A DNA stretch of 64,000 nucleotides, from contig NZ_CP117439.1 in NCBI RefSeq assembly GCF_030687575.1, positions 5,037,501-5,101,500 on the forward strand. The letters run 5' to 3'. Source of the DNA: Pseudomonas sp. FP2309 (lineage in GTDB: Bacteria > Pseudomonadota > Gammaproteobacteria > Pseudomonadales > Pseudomonadaceae). How positions within the stretch are numbered: position 1 is the first letter of the stretch; every line of letters begins with the position of its first letter. Under the pieces are notes generated by a model that saw only the letters and a program-made list of their open reading frames with translations, did not search any database and was not told the origin of the DNA. Below are positions 1-10,567 of this stretch, one piece after another. The position numbers and the translations under genes are program-made.

Positions 1-958
<958 letters not shown>

Positions 959-1017
959 CTAATTACAAGTTTTGCCCTGCGCACGGACACCGTTCAGCAA
1001 GCCCAGCGTTCGCGAGC

Positions 1018-1046
1018 TTGCGCCACAGATGATTTGGTTATATTTT
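1018..1046 (+). promoter_or_regulatory. Weak candidate promoter for the M23 peptidase gene
   Basis: TTGCGC at 1018-1023 and TATTTT at 1041-1046 are 17 bp apart, in the AT-rich stretch 1036-1112 of the tyrS/peptidase intergenic region. Several overlapping AT-rich hexamers (TATATT, TATACA) could serve as the -10, so the exact element is uncertain. Confidence 0.3.
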
Positions 1047-1112
1047 ATACAGTTATTTCATCTTCATCATGTCATTCATCTTTTCCATTTCATCTTCAAA
1101 GTCAAATTACCT

Positions 1113-2531
1113 ATGACCACTGAACCGTCTAAAGCGCCGCCGCTTTACCCGAAGACCCACCTGCTCGCCGCAAGTGGTATCGCCGCCCTTCTTAGCCTGG
1201 CACTCCTGGTATTCCCTTCCAGTGACGTAGAAGCCAAACGAACATCTTTGAGCCTTGACCTGGAAAGTCCAGTTGAACAACTGACACAAGACCAAGACGC
1301 TTCCGACGCACAACAAGCCACAACTGCACCAGCTGAATCACCGTTTGCTCAGATAGACAGCTCGCCCGAAGACACCCAGCAAGCCGTTCAGGACCAGCCA
1401 AAACCTACAGTAGATGTGGCCAGGAACCCTCAGCACCGCGAAGTGATAGTGGCCAAGGGCGACACGCTCTCGACCCTGTTCGAAAAGGTCGGCCTGCCCC
1501 CCGCTACGGTTAATGAAGTACTGGCCAGTGACAAACAAGCCAAGCAATTCACCCAGCTCAAGCACGGCCAGAAGCTTGAGTTCGAACTGACACCAGACGG
1601 TCAGTTGAGCACCCTGCATAGCAGCGTCAGTGACCTCGAAAGCATCTCCCTGACCAAAGGTGCCAAAGGTTTTGCCTTCAACCGCGTCACAACCAAACCC
1701 GTTACACGCTCCGCCTACGTTCACGGCGTGATCAACAGCTCGCTTTCCCAATCCGCCGCCCGTGCCGGCCTGTCCCATAGCATGACCATGGACATGGCCA
1801 GCGTATTTGGCTACGACATCGACTTTGCTCAGGACATCCGTCAGGGTGACGAATTCGACGTAATCTACGAGCAGAAAGTCGCCAACGGCAAAGTGGTCGG
1901 CACGGGCGCGATTCTCTCCGCGCGCTTTACCAACCGTGGCAAGACCTATACCGCCGTGCGCTACACCAACAAGCAGGGCAACAGCAGCTACTACACGGCT
2001 GATGGCAATAGCATGCGCAAGGCCTTCATCCGCACCCCGGTAGACTTCGCTCGTATTAGCTCGCGCTTCTCAATGGGGCGCAAACATCCAATTCTGAACA
2101 AAATCCGCGCGCACAAGGGCGTCGATTATGCGGCCCCCCGCGGCACGCCTATCAAAGCGGCCGGTGATGGCAAGGTGCTGTTGGCCGGACGCCGCGGTGG
2201 GTACGGTAATACCGTGATCATCCAGCATGGCAATACCTACCGCACCCTGTACGGCCATATGCAAGGTTTTGCCAAAGGCGTGAAGACTGGGGGCAATGTG
2301 AAGCAGGGACAAGTGATTGGTTATATCGGCACAACTGGCTTGTCCACCGGACCGCACTTGCACTATGAATTCCAGGTCAATGGCGTGCACGTCGACCCAT
2401 TGGGCCAGAAGCTGCCGATGGCCGACCCAATCGCCAAGGCAGAGCGCGCGCGCTTCATGCAACAAAGCCAACCACTGATGGCTCGCATGGACCAAGAGCG
2501 CTCCACCCTGCTGGCTTCGGCAAAGCGTTAA
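1113..2531 (+). CDS. Periplasmic M23 peptidoglycan DD-metalloendopeptidase (MepM-like)
   Basis: Predicted zinc endopeptidase that cuts peptide cross-links in peptidoglycan, either for wall growth or for division. From the ATG at 1113 it is 472 aa: an N-terminal hydrophobic anchor at about residues 14-33, a low-complexity linker, a LysM/OapA-like region around 105-165, then a C-terminal M23 domain. Zinc ligands are visible as HKGVD (H334, D338) and GPHLHYEF (H415, H417). An upstream in-frame extension to 972 uses TTG and encodes an odd His/Phe-rich stretch, so I reject it. The chosen ATG has no purine-rich ribosome binding site. anmK follows 3 bp downstream, so the two are probably co-transcribed, which suits a wall-turnover function. 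Confidence 0.92.
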   Translation: MTTEPSKAPPLYPKTHLLAASGIAALLSLALLVFPSSDVEAKRTSLSLDLESPVEQLTQDQDASDAQQATTAPAESPFAQIDSSPEDTQQAVQDQPKPTVDVARNPQHREVIVAKGDTLSTLFEKVGLPPATVNEVLASDKQAKQFTQLKHGQKLEFELTPDGQLSTLHSSVSDLESISLTKGAKGFAFNRVTTKPVTRSAYVHGVINSSLSQSAARAGLSHSMTMDMASVFGYDIDFAQDIRQGDEFDVIYEQKVANGKVVGTGAILSARFTNRGKTYTAVRYTNKQGNSSYYTADGNSMRKAFIRTPVDFARISSRFSMGRKHPILNKIRAHKGVDYAAPRGTPIKAAGDGKVLLAGRRGGYGNTVIIQHGNTYRTLYGHMQGFAKGVKTGGNVKQGQVIGYIGTTGLSTGPHLHYEFQVNGVHVDPLGQKLPMADPIAKAERARFMQQSQPLMARMDQERSTLLASAKR

Positions 2532-3626
<1,095 letters not shown>

Positions 3627-3639
3627 GCCCACACAAAAA

Positions 3640-3673
3640 AACGCCGCCTGGCCTATCAAAGCCAAGCGGCGTT
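3640..3673. terminator. Bidirectional terminator between anmK and erpA
   Basis: A 13-bp stem (3640-3652 with 3661-3673, one mismatch) around the loop TATCAAAG, preceded by an A-run and followed by TTCTTG. It can end both anmK (plus) and erpA (minus). Confidence 0.85.
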
Positions 3674-3701
3674 CTTGATTACGGGTGAATCAGCCTTTCG
3701 A

Positions 3702-4052
3702 TCAGATCGAGAACGAAGACCCGCAACCACAAGTGGTGGTGGCATTAGGATTCTTGATCACAAAACGCGACCCCTCCAGACCTTCCTGATAGTCAACCTC
3801 GGCACCAGCCAAGTACTGGAAACTCATCGGGTCAACGACCAGGCTTACGCCCTCGCGCTCAACGATGGTGTCGTCGTCGGCTACATCTTCATCGAAGGTA
3901 AAACCGTACTGAAACCCTGAACAACCGCCGCCCGTAACGAACACGCGCAGCTTCAAGCGATCATTACCCTCTTCATCGACCAGGCTCTTCACCTTGTGCG
4001 CAGCACCGTGGGTGAATTGCAAAGCCGTGGGGGTGAAGGATTCAACGCTCAT
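3702..4052 (-). CDS. erpA: Iron-sulfur cluster insertion protein ErpA
   Basis: A-type carrier that delivers [Fe-S] clusters to apo-enzymes, including those of the isoprenoid pathway. The 116-aa product has the three invariant cysteines: C44 in GGGCSGF and C108/C110 in the C-terminal CGCGSSFSI. The start at 4052 ([11 protein letters not shown]) is preceded by GGGAG at good spacing; a 16-residue upstream extension is possible but unlike the family. It is monocistronic, facing anmK across a shared terminator, with its own promoter near 4099-4128. Confidence 0.97.
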
Positions 4053-4098
4053 GCTGATAATCTCCCGGCGTAGCGCCGCCATATGCGTAATGGCGGGC

Positions 4099-4128
4099 AT
4101 TATCCGCTTCTCCTAGAAAAGCGGTCAA
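4099..4128 (-). promoter_or_regulatory. Sigma-70 promoter of erpA
   Basis: On the minus strand TTGACC (4128-4123) and GATAAT (4104-4099) are separated by 18 bp, about 45 bp upstream of the erpA start. This is one of the closest matches to the consensus in the window. Confidence 0.65.
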
Positions 4129-4173
4129 CTATTGTTACGGTATATCAATCCGCATCGCCGCTATCAGAAACAC

Positions 4174-4198
4174 AAAAGGCCCGATCAACGGGCCTTTT
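4174..4198 (-). terminator. Rho-independent terminator of argC
   Basis: Perfect 9-bp stem AAAAGGCCC/GGGCCTTTT with a 7-nt loop, about 20 bp past the argC stop and ending in a T-run on the minus strand. Confidence 0.85.
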
Positions 4199-4217
4199 GC
4201 ATGAGCATCAATACGGA

Positions 4218-5252
4218 TTAAGGCAGCATGCCCGCATGGGACAGGCCAAGCTTTTCGTCCAGACCGAACAGGATGTTCATGTTCTGCACGGCCTGCCCTG
4301 ACGCGCCCTTGACCAAGTTATCGATCACCGACAACACCACCACCAGGTCACCATCCTGCGGACGGTGCACGGCAATACGGCAGACATTGGCACCGCGCAC
4401 ACTGCGGGTTTCCGGGTGGCTGCCGGCCGGCATTACGTCGACGAACGGCTCATTCGCATAACGCTTTTCGAACAAGGCCTGCAGGTCTACCGAACGATCG
4501 GTAACCGTCGCGTACAACGTAGAGTGAATACCACGGATCATCGGCGTCAGGTGCGGCACAAAGGTCAGGCCCACATCCTTACCGGCGGCACGGCGCAGCC
4601 CCTGGCGAATTTCCGGCAGATGGCGATGACCTTTTACCGCGTAGGCCTTCATGCTTTCCGACGTCTCGGAGTACAACGACCCCACGGCCGCGCCGCGACC
4701 GGCACCGCTGACGCCCGATTTGCAGTCTGCGATCAGACGCGAAGCATCAGCGAGCCCGGCTTCAAGCAACGGCAGAAAACCCAGCTGCGTCGCGGTCGGA
4801 TAGCAACCTGGCACCGCAATAAGGCGCGCCTGCTTGATCTGCTCACGATTGACTTCCGGCAAGCCGTACACCGCCTCTTCCAGCAGTTGCGGCGCGCCGT
4901 GCGGTTGGCCGTACCATTTGGCCCACTCATCGGCGTCTTGCAGACGGAAGTCCGCCGACAGGTCGATCACCTTGGTGCCGGCCGCCAGCAACTCACCGGC
5001 CAGAGCGTGGGCCACACCGTGGGGCGTGGCGAAGAACACCACGTCACATGCACCAAGGGTCTTGATATCCGGAACACTGAACGCCAGGCCATCGTAGTGA
5101 CCTCGCAGGTTCGGATACATGTCGGCCACGGCCAGGCCAGCCTCGGATCGAGAGGTGATGACCACCACCTCAGCTTGCGGATGCTGAGCCAACAGACGCA
5201 GCAATTCGACACCCGTATACCCCGTGCCGCCGACGATACCGACCTTGACCAT
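4218..5252 (-). CDS. argC: N-acetyl-gamma-glutamyl-phosphate reductase
   Basis: Third step of arginine synthesis: NADPH-dependent reduction of N-acetylglutamyl phosphate to the semialdehyde. The 344-aa protein opens with the Rossmann motif [10 protein letters not shown] and carries the catalytic cysteine C150 in VPGCYPT. The start at 5252 (MVKVGIVGG) has a GAGG ribosome binding site; the longer frame reaching 5348 adds unrelated sequence. The gene stands alone, divergent from hemJ, with a promoter at 5288-5316 and a terminator behind it. Confidence 0.97.
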   Translation of the reverse strand: MVKVGIVGGTGYTGVELLRLLAQHPQAEVVVITSRSEAGLAVADMYPNLRGHYDGLAFSVPDIKTLGACDVVFFATPHGVAHALAGELLAAGTKVIDLSADFRLQDADEWAKWYGQPHGAPQLLEEAVYGLPEVNREQIKQARLIAVPGCYPTATQLGFLPLLEAGLADASRLIADCKSGVSGAGRGAAVGSLYSETSESMKAYAVKGHRHLPEIRQGLRRAAGKDVGLTFVPHLTPMIRGIHSTLYATVTDRSVDLQALFEKRYANEPFVDVMPAGSHPETRSVRGANVCRIAVHRPQDGDLVVVLSVIDNLVKGASGQAVQNMNILFGLDEKLGLSHAGMLP

Positions 5253-5287
5253 AAACCTGCCCTCAACGAACCACTGGAAAGCCGTCG

Positions 5288-5316
5288 ATAATAGGGGCCG
5301 TATCGTCCTGCGACAA
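5288..5316 (-). promoter_or_regulatory. Sigma-70 promoter of argC
   Basis: TTGTCG (5316-5311) and TATTAT (5293-5288) on the minus strand are 17 bp apart and lie 36-64 bp upstream of the argC start. Confidence 0.6.
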
Positions 5317-5385
5317 CCGCCAACGTGACGTAAGGACGCATGAGCCACTACTATCTTCGCTACCGTGAACCTGGGAATAACTAAA

Positions 5386-5814
5386 ATGCTCTATCTATGG
5401 GTCAAAGCCTTCCACATCGTCAGCATCGTCTGCTGGTTTGCCGGGCTGTTCTACCTGCCGCGCCTGTTCGTCTACCACGCTCAAAGCGAGGACACGGTCA
5501 GCAAGGAACGCTTCAGCGTCATGGAGCGCAAGCTGTACCGTGGCATCATGGGCCCGGCGATGCTTGCCAGCCTGGCGTTCGGCATCTGGCTGATCGCTCT
5601 TAACCCCGGCATCTTCAGCATGGGCGGGTGGATTCACGCCAAACTCACCCTGGTGGTGTTGCTGATCGGCTACCACCATATGTGTGGCGCCCAGGTAAAA
5701 CGCTTTGCCCGTGGCGAAAACACCCGCAGCCATGTCTTTTATCGCTGGTTCAATGAAGTCCCAGTTCTGTTATTGCTGGCTATCGTAATTTTGGTCGTGG
5801 TCAAACCGTTCTAA
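5386..5814 (+). CDS. hemJ: HemJ-type protoporphyrinogen IX oxidase
   Basis: Small inner-membrane protein proposed to oxidise protoporphyrinogen IX in heme synthesis. From the ATG at 5386 it is 142 aa with four hydrophobic segments (about 5-25, 52-72, 80-98, 120-140). HemJ-like features include the first-helix histidine in [12 protein letters not shown], the YLPRLFVYH motif, and a helix with histidines in GYHHM. A frame starting 21 bp upstream is possible but does not match the family's usual beginning. Confidence 0.88.
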   Translation: MLYLWVKAFHIVSIVCWFAGLFYLPRLFVYHAQSEDTVSKERFSVMERKLYRGIMGPAMLASLAFGIWLIALNPGIFSMGGWIHAKLTLVVLLIGYHHMCGAQVKRFARGENTRSHVFYRWFNEVPVLLLLAIVILVVVKPF

Positions 5815-5838
5815 CTTCAATGACTCGGGGTACCTCAC

Positions 5839-6801
5839 ATGTCGCTGCCCGCTCTGCTTGAACAACGTTTGCGCCTGCCCGTCGTGGTGGCGCCGATGTT
5901 CCTGATTTCCAATCCGCAACTGGTCCTCGCGTGTTGCCGCAATGGCGTAGTCGGCAGTTTCCCGGCCCTCAACCAACGCGAGAGCAGTGGTTTCAAGGCC
6001 TGGCTGGAGGAAATCGAAGCGGGCCTGGCCCTGTTGGACAACCCCGCGCCCTACGCCGTCAACCTCATCGTGCATAACAGCAACCCACGTCTGGAGGCGG
6101 ATCTGGCGATCTGCGTCGAGCACAAAGTGCCGATCGTGATCACCAGCCTGGGCGCAGTCAAAGAACTGGTGGATGCAGTACACAGCTACGGCGGGCTGGT
6201 ATTCCATGATGTCACTACACGACGCCACGCCGAAAAAGCCGCTGAAGCCGGTGTCGATGGCCTGATCGCCGTCGCTGCCGGCGCGGGTGGGCATGCTGGC
6301 ACCTGGAGCCCGTTCTCGCTGATAGCCGAGATTCGTCAGTTCTTCGACAAAACCCTGCTGCTGGCTGGCTGCCTCAACCATGGGCATGAGGTCCTGGCCG
6401 CCCAGTTGCTGGGCGCAGACCTGGCTTATTTCGGCACTCGCTTTATCGGTACCACTGAAAGCCACGCGCCAGATGCGTATAAAGAGATGCTGCTCACATC
6501 GCGCGCCGCCGACATCGTGCACACTCCCGCAGTCTCCGGTGTGCCGGCTAGCTTTATGCGCCAAAGTCTGGAAAATGCCGGCTTCGACCTCGCGGCCCTG
6601 CAAGGTAAGGGCGAAGTCAACTTCGGTTCCAAGCTCAAGCCGTTGAGCGACGAAGCCAAGGCTTGGAAGACCGTATGGTCCGCCGGCCAGGGCGTCGGAG
6701 GGATTAACGATTTGCCGGGCGTCGATGAACTCGTTGCCCGCCTGGATGCCGAATACCGCAAGGCTCGCGAGCAGGCAGCACAGTTACGCTGGCCACGCTG
6801 A
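5839..6801 (+). CDS. Nitronate monooxygenase family flavoenzyme
   Basis: A 320-aa FMN-dependent TIM-barrel protein of the 2-nitropropane dioxygenase/nitronate monooxygenase family, which detoxifies alkyl nitronates. Visible hallmarks are the N-terminal PVVVAPMFLISNP strand, the FMN-phosphate region AGAGGHAGTWSPFSL and the GTRFIGTTES loop near residues 207-217. It lies 24 bp after hemJ on the same strand. The physiological substrate cannot be read from sequence. Confidence 0.87.
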   Translation: MSLPALLEQRLRLPVVVAPMFLISNPQLVLACCRNGVVGSFPALNQRESSGFKAWLEEIEAGLALLDNPAPYAVNLIVHNSNPRLEADLAICVEHKVPIVITSLGAVKELVDAVHSYGGLVFHDVTTRRHAEKAAEAGVDGLIAVAAGAGGHAGTWSPFSLIAEIRQFFDKTLLLAGCLNHGHEVLAAQLLGADLAYFGTRFIGTTESHAPDAYKEMLLTSRAADIVHTPAVSGVPASFMRQSLENAGFDLAALQGKGEVNFGSKLKPLSDEAKAWKTVWSAGQGVGGINDLPGVDELVARLDAEYRKAREQAAQLRWPR

Positions 6802-6870
6802 ACCTACCGCAAGGTCTGCTGCTTGAGTGGACCGCGCGCCCCCTAATTGTTGGATGACAAGGATGCCCGC

Positions 6871-7836
6871 ATGAGCGACAACCGTTTCAAGATTGTGTTT
6901 GATGGAGGCTTGCTTCCGGGTGTTGAGAGCACTACGGCCAAGCTGAACCTGGCCGAACTGTTCAAGAGCACCGTCGAGGAAATCGAAAAACTCTTCACCG
7001 GTCGCCCGGTTGCACTGAAGCGCGACCTGTCGCGCCCCGATGCCGAAACCTACCTTACTGCACTGAAGAACGCCGGCGTGGACGCGCGTATCGAAGCCGA
7101 ACAGCCAGTCGCGTTCAGCCTCGCCGAAACCCATGAGACGAGCTCCAGCGCACCGGACTTCTCCAGCCCTGCCGCCTCACCCTACGCACCGCCGCGTGCA
7201 ACCGTAGGTGAAAATCTCCCGGAGTACGCCGAGCTCAAGGTATTCACCATCAACGGGCGTATCGGTCGCCTGCGGTACCTGGCATGGACGCTGGTACTGA
7301 CTGTCGCAATGCTCGTGGCTGCGGGCATTATCAGCACCGTGGGCTTCGCCATCGCGACAGCGTCGCCGACGATCGCCATCATTCTCGGTTCTCTGCTGGG
7401 TTTGGCGCTGTTCGTTGCGCTGGTTGTGGTCAGCGTTCAAATCGGTGTGCAACGTTTGCACGACCTGGGCTGGTCAGGCTGGTTGTACCTGCTGAACCTG
7501 GTTCCGCTGGTGAACAGCATTTTCCCACTGCTGCTGCTGGTGCTGCCGGGTAATACGGGCGCCAACCAATACGGCGCACCACCACCGCGCAACAGCACTG
7601 CGGTCAAGGTCCTCGCCTGGCTGTGGCTGGCGTTCATCCCGCTGATACTCATTGTCGTGGTGTCGCTGGGTATGAACGGCTACCTGGACCAACTCGAAGC
7701 CAATGTGGACAGCAGCTACGAAAGCAGCTCGATCACCTCCGACGAAGACGCCGACCAAAGCGTGATCGTTGAGGAAGAAGACGCGCAAAGTGCTGACGAA
7801 GCGGCCGAACCTGTAGACTCCCCGGAAGAACAGTAA
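6871..7836 (+). CDS. DUF805 membrane protein with N-terminal domain and acidic tail
   Basis: A 321-aa protein of unknown function, started at ATG 6871 (AAGGA just upstream). It has three parts: a soluble N-terminal domain of about 90 residues (MSDNRFKIVFDGG...), a DUF805 region with roughly four membrane segments between about residues 135 and 275 (including GVQRLHDLGWSGWLYLL, the typical DUF805 motif), and an acidic tail rich in Ser, Asp and Glu. DUF805 proteins are small inner-membrane proteins without an established role. It is transcribed in line with the neighbouring oxidoreductase genes. Confidence 0.85.
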   Translation: MSDNRFKIVFDGGLLPGVESTTAKLNLAELFKSTVEEIEKLFTGRPVALKRDLSRPDAETYLTALKNAGVDARIEAEQPVAFSLAETHETSSSAPDFSSPAASPYAPPRATVGENLPEYAELKVFTINGRIGRLRYLAWTLVLTVAMLVAAGIISTVGFAIATASPTIAIILGSLLGLALFVALVVVSVQIGVQRLHDLGWSGWLYLLNLVPLVNSIFPLLLLVLPGNTGANQYGAPPPRNSTAVKVLAWLWLAFIPLILIVVVSLGMNGYLDQLEANVDSSYESSSITSDEDADQSVIVEEEDAQSADEAAEPVDSPEEQ

Positions 7837-7839
7837 AGA

Positions 7840-7881
7840 AACGCCCCCCTCCGTGATGCCTCTATCATTGATGGGGGCGTT
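7840..7881 (+). terminator. Probable terminator after the DUF805 gene
   Basis: AACGCCCCC (7840-7848) pairs with GGGGGCGTT (7873-7881) around a long loop that itself contains a TGAT/ATCA mini-stem. The T-run is very short (TTGCG), and the hairpin ends only 6 bp before the SDR ribosome binding site, so it may instead reduce read-through or affect translation. Confidence 0.5.
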
Positions 7882-7896
7882 GCGATGGAGAAAGGC

Positions 7897-8685
7897 ATGA
7901 CCCGTTACGCTCTGATCACCGGTGCCTCCAGCGGCATCGGCCTGGCCTTGGCCGAAGCCTTGGCCCGTCGCGGCCGCAGCTTGATTTTGGTAGCCCGCCA
8001 GCGTGATCAGTTGGAAAGCATTGCACTCGAATTGACTCAACGCTTCGGCGTCGAGGTGCTACTGCGCGCCTGCGACCTGGGAGAGCCGCTGCGCTTGTCC
8101 GGGTTTCTGCTGGAGCTTGAGGAAGGCGAGCGACAGATCGACTTGCTGGTCAACTGCGCCGGCATCGGTACCAGCGGGCCTTTCCTGGCCCAGGACTGGA
8201 TGACCGAGCAAGACCTTATCGAAGTCAATATCCTCGCTCTCACCCGTATGTGCCACGCAGTGGGCAACACCATGGCGCTGCACGGCGGCGGGCAGATCCT
8301 CAATGTCGCCTCGATTGCGGCGTTCCAACCCGGCCCATGGATGAGTAGCTACTACGCCAGCAAAGCGTATGTGCTGCACTTCTCCGAAGGGTTGCGCGAA
8401 GAGCTCAAAAGCTGCGGCATCAAGGTCTCGGTGCTGTGCCCGGGCCCAACCCGCACCGCGTTCTTTGGCACCGCGCAAATGGACACCGCCAAGCTCGACC
8501 GCAGCGAACTGCTCATGAGCCCGGAAGAGGTCGCGCTGTATACCGTGCGAGCGCTGCAACGAAACAAAGCCATCATCATTCCCGGCCGCCGCAACCGTTG
8601 GCTGGCCTTCAGCCCGCGCTTGAGCCCACGCTGGCTGACCCGCAAGATCGCCGGCGCGATCAACAAGGCCTATTGCCCGCGCTGA
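7897..8685 (+). CDS. Short-chain dehydrogenase/reductase
   Basis: A 262-aa NAD(P)-dependent oxidoreductase of the classical SDR family. The cofactor motif TGASSGIG is near the N-terminus, NCAGIG marks the central strand, and the catalytic Ser and YxxxK appear in IAAFQPG...SSYYASKAY. The start at 7897 is set by GGAG six bases upstream; an ATG four codons earlier has no such site. The closing sequence resembles membrane-associated acyl-processing SDRs. The substrate is unknown. Confidence 0.9.
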   Translation: MTRYALITGASSGIGLALAEALARRGRSLILVARQRDQLESIALELTQRFGVEVLLRACDLGEPLRLSGFLLELEEGERQIDLLVNCAGIGTSGPFLAQDWMTEQDLIEVNILALTRMCHAVGNTMALHGGGQILNVASIAAFQPGPWMSSYYASKAYVLHFSEGLREELKSCGIKVSVLCPGPTRTAFFGTAQMDTAKLDRSELLMSPEEVALYTVRALQRNKAIIIPGRRNRWLAFSPRLSPRWLTRKIAGAINKAYCPR

Positions 8686-8731
8686 TAGCCTGAGTACACT
8701 CCCCCTGCACGTACATAATGGAGAAACAGCT

Positions 8732-9070
8732 GTGGATACTCTGTTCACCAAGATCATCAACAGAGAAATACCCGCCAAGATTATCTACGAAGATGACCAA
8801 GTCCTGGCCTTCCACGATATCGCCCCTCAGGCACCGGTACATTTTCTGGTGATCCCGAAGAAACCAATCCGCACCCTCAATGACCTCAAGGAAGAAGACA
8901 AGGCACTGGCCGGGCATATCCTGTTCACGGCCCAGCGCCTGGCGCTTGAACTCGGCTGCGAGGAAGGATTCCGAGTCGTCATGAACTGTAATGAACTGGG
9001 CGGGCAAACCGTCTATCACATCCATATGCACGTGCTGGGTCAGCGCCAGATGAACTGGCCACCAGGCTGA
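8732..9070 (+). CDS. HIT-family purine nucleoside phosphoramidase (HinT-like)
   Basis: A 112-aa histidine-triad protein; family members hydrolyse adenosine phosphoramidates and acyl-AMPs. The triad HIHMHVLG sits near the C-terminus, and the N-terminus (DTLFTKIINREIPAKIIYEDD) is typical. The start is GTG at 8732 with GGAG about 8 bp upstream; the nearby ATG at 8718 is out of frame. Confidence 0.95.
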   Translation: MDTLFTKIINREIPAKIIYEDDQVLAFHDIAPQAPVHFLVIPKKPIRTLNDLKEEDKALAGHILFTAQRLALELGCEEGFRVVMNCNELGGQTVYHIHMHVLGQRQMNWPPG

Positions 9071-9186
9071 CCGGTCTTTGGGTGCGGCGCGCCGCAGGCT
9101 GCGCCCCACCCTGCCTTTGACTCAGCGCAAACGCTCCCCCCTCTCTTGCGGTAAACTGGCCGCCGAGATTCTTCCCGGAGGTCAGC

Positions 9187-9834
9187 ATGACTACCCAACG
9201 TCACTACTCGCCGATTGATCGTCTGTTGCTGCAAGCCGACACGGCCATGCGCACATTGTTGCCTTTCAGCGGCCAGCCCTACCGTCCGTCGCCCGCCATC
9301 GTGCAACCTGACGCACAAATGAGCGAGACAGAGACCCGTCATGTCGCCGGCCTTATGCGCATCAACCATACCGGCGAAGTGTGTGCCCAGGCGCTTTACC
9401 AGGGCCAGGCCCTGACCGCCAAGCTGCCGCAGGTACGCGCCGCTATGGAGCATGCCGCCGAGGAAGAAATCGACCACCTGGCCTGGTGCGAACAGCGTAT
9501 TCGCCAACTGGGCAGCCATCCCAGCGTACTCAACCCACTGTTTTATGGTTTGTCGTTCGGCATTGGCGCGGCGGCGGGGCTGATCAGCGACAAGGTCAGC
9601 CTCGGTTTCGTCGCCGCGACAGAACACCAAGTGTGCAAGCACCTGGATGAGCACCTTGAGCAATTGCCCGTCGAAGACGAAAAGTCCCGGGCGATTCTCG
9701 AGCAAATGCGCATCGATGAAGAACATCACGCAGAAAGCGCATTGGATGCCGGCGGCTTTCGCTTTCCGGCGCCGGTTAGATTCGGCATGAGTCTGATGGC
9801 CAAGGTCATGACCAAAAGTACCTACCGCATCTGA
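9187..9834 (+). CDS. coq7: Demethoxyubiquinone hydroxylase Coq7
   Basis: Di-iron monooxygenase for the last hydroxylation of ubiquinone synthesis (2-polyprenyl-3-methyl-6-methoxy-1,4-benzoquinol hydroxylase). The 215-aa product has two helical-bundle repeats with carboxylate/histidine ligands: HTGEVCAQ and [11 protein letters not shown] in the first half, [11 protein letters not shown] and DEEHHAESA in the second. CCGGAGGTCAGC upstream is a good ribosome binding site. A large perfect hairpin follows directly. Confidence 0.97.
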   Translation: MTTQRHYSPIDRLLLQADTAMRTLLPFSGQPYRPSPAIVQPDAQMSETETRHVAGLMRINHTGEVCAQALYQGQALTAKLPQVRAAMEHAAEEEIDHLAWCEQRIRQLGSHPSVLNPLFYGLSFGIGAAAGLISDKVSLGFVAATEHQVCKHLDEHLEQLPVEDEKSRAILEQMRIDEEHHAESALDAGGFRFPAPVRFGMSLMAKVMTKSTYRI

Positions 9835-9835
9835 C

Positions 9836-9895
9836 CCAATCCGCAGCTACAAAAAAGGGCGCTATCAAGCGCCCTTTTTTGTAGCTGCGGATTGG
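9836..9895. terminator. Perfect 28-bp-arm bidirectional terminator
   Basis: Arms 9836-9863 and 9868-9895 are exact reverse complements around the 4-nt loop ATCA. Symmetric A- and T-runs allow it to stop both coq7 (plus) and the OsmC gene (minus). It almost fills the 64 bp between the two stops. Confidence 0.95.
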
Positions 9896-9898
9896 CAA

Positions 9899-10321
9899 TC
9901 AACCCAGTTCGATAATCTCGTAATCATGGGTGATCACCACGCCGGCCGCGCCGAGCATGATCGATGCCGAACAGTACTTCTCGGCCGACAGTTCGATGGC
10001 GCGCTTGACTTGCGCTTCCTTCAACGCACGCCCTTTCACCACGAAGTGCATGTGGATCTTGGTGAACACCTTCGGATCTTCAGTGGCGCGCTCGGCTTCC
10101 AGGAAGGCTTCGCAGCTTTCTACGGCCTGGCGGGATTTTTTCAGGATGCTGACCACGTCGAAATTGCTGCAACCGCCTACGCCAAGCAGGAGCATTTCCA
10201 TCGGACGTACGCCCAGGTTGCGGCCACCGGCTTCCGGCGGACCATCCATGACCACAACATGGCCACTGCCCGACTCACCGAGGAACATGGCTTCGCCCGC
10301 CCATTGGATGCGTGCCTTCAT
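9899..10321 (-). CDS. OsmC-family peroxiredoxin-like protein (YhfA-like)
   Basis: A 140-aa protein of the OsmC/Ohr superfamily; members reduce organic hydroperoxides, though the YhfA branch has no proven substrate. Family signs are the GLGGCS-type segment (LLGVGGCSNFDVVSIL, with its cysteine) and the second cysteine in the VESCEAF helix. The start at 10321 (MKARIQWAGEAMF) fits the family. It is divergent from vfr, a neighbourhood also seen in P. aeruginosa. Confidence 0.92.
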   Translation of the reverse strand: MKARIQWAGEAMFLGESGSGHVVVMDGPPEAGGRNLGVRPMEMLLLGVGGCSNFDVVSILKKSRQAVESCEAFLEAERATEDPKVFTKIHMHFVVKGRALKEAQVKRAIELSAEKYCSASIMLGAAGVVITHDYEIIELG

Positions 10322-10479
10322 CGCCCAGACTCCACTGCTAAAAAAGGGTCGCCAGCTTAGCACAGGGCCCACTGGCGGCAGCATTTCCCGGCAAAGCGAT
10401 CAATAACCCAGGCTTGCCAGGTAAATTCGCTAATCGAGTCAGGATGTGTCTGGTAAGCTGGCGCCAAATGAGTGGCGCA

Positions 10480-10507
10480 TTGCCACCCTTCATACAGCGT
10501 GTATCAA
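10480..10507 (+). promoter_or_regulatory. Candidate vfr promoter
   Basis: TTGCCA (10480-10485) and TATCAA (10502-10507) with a 16-bp spacer lie 60-90 bp upstream of the vfr start. I found no convincing full TGTGA-N6-TCACA autoregulatory site nearby. Confidence 0.4.
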
Positions 10508-10567
10508 TGCCGATACCGCTGAGTACAACAATTCCAACCCCATCGCGCGCCTTTTCGGGATACAACC

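Noticed and set aside
972..1112. N-terminal extension of the M23 peptidase
   Set aside because: It begins with TTG without a ribosome binding site and encodes a His/Phe-rich stretch produced by the TTCATC repeats in the leader.
10460..10485. Possible CRP-type autoregulatory site upstream of vfr
   Set aside because: AATG-N7-CATT symmetry is present but the TGTGA/TCACA half-sites are not.
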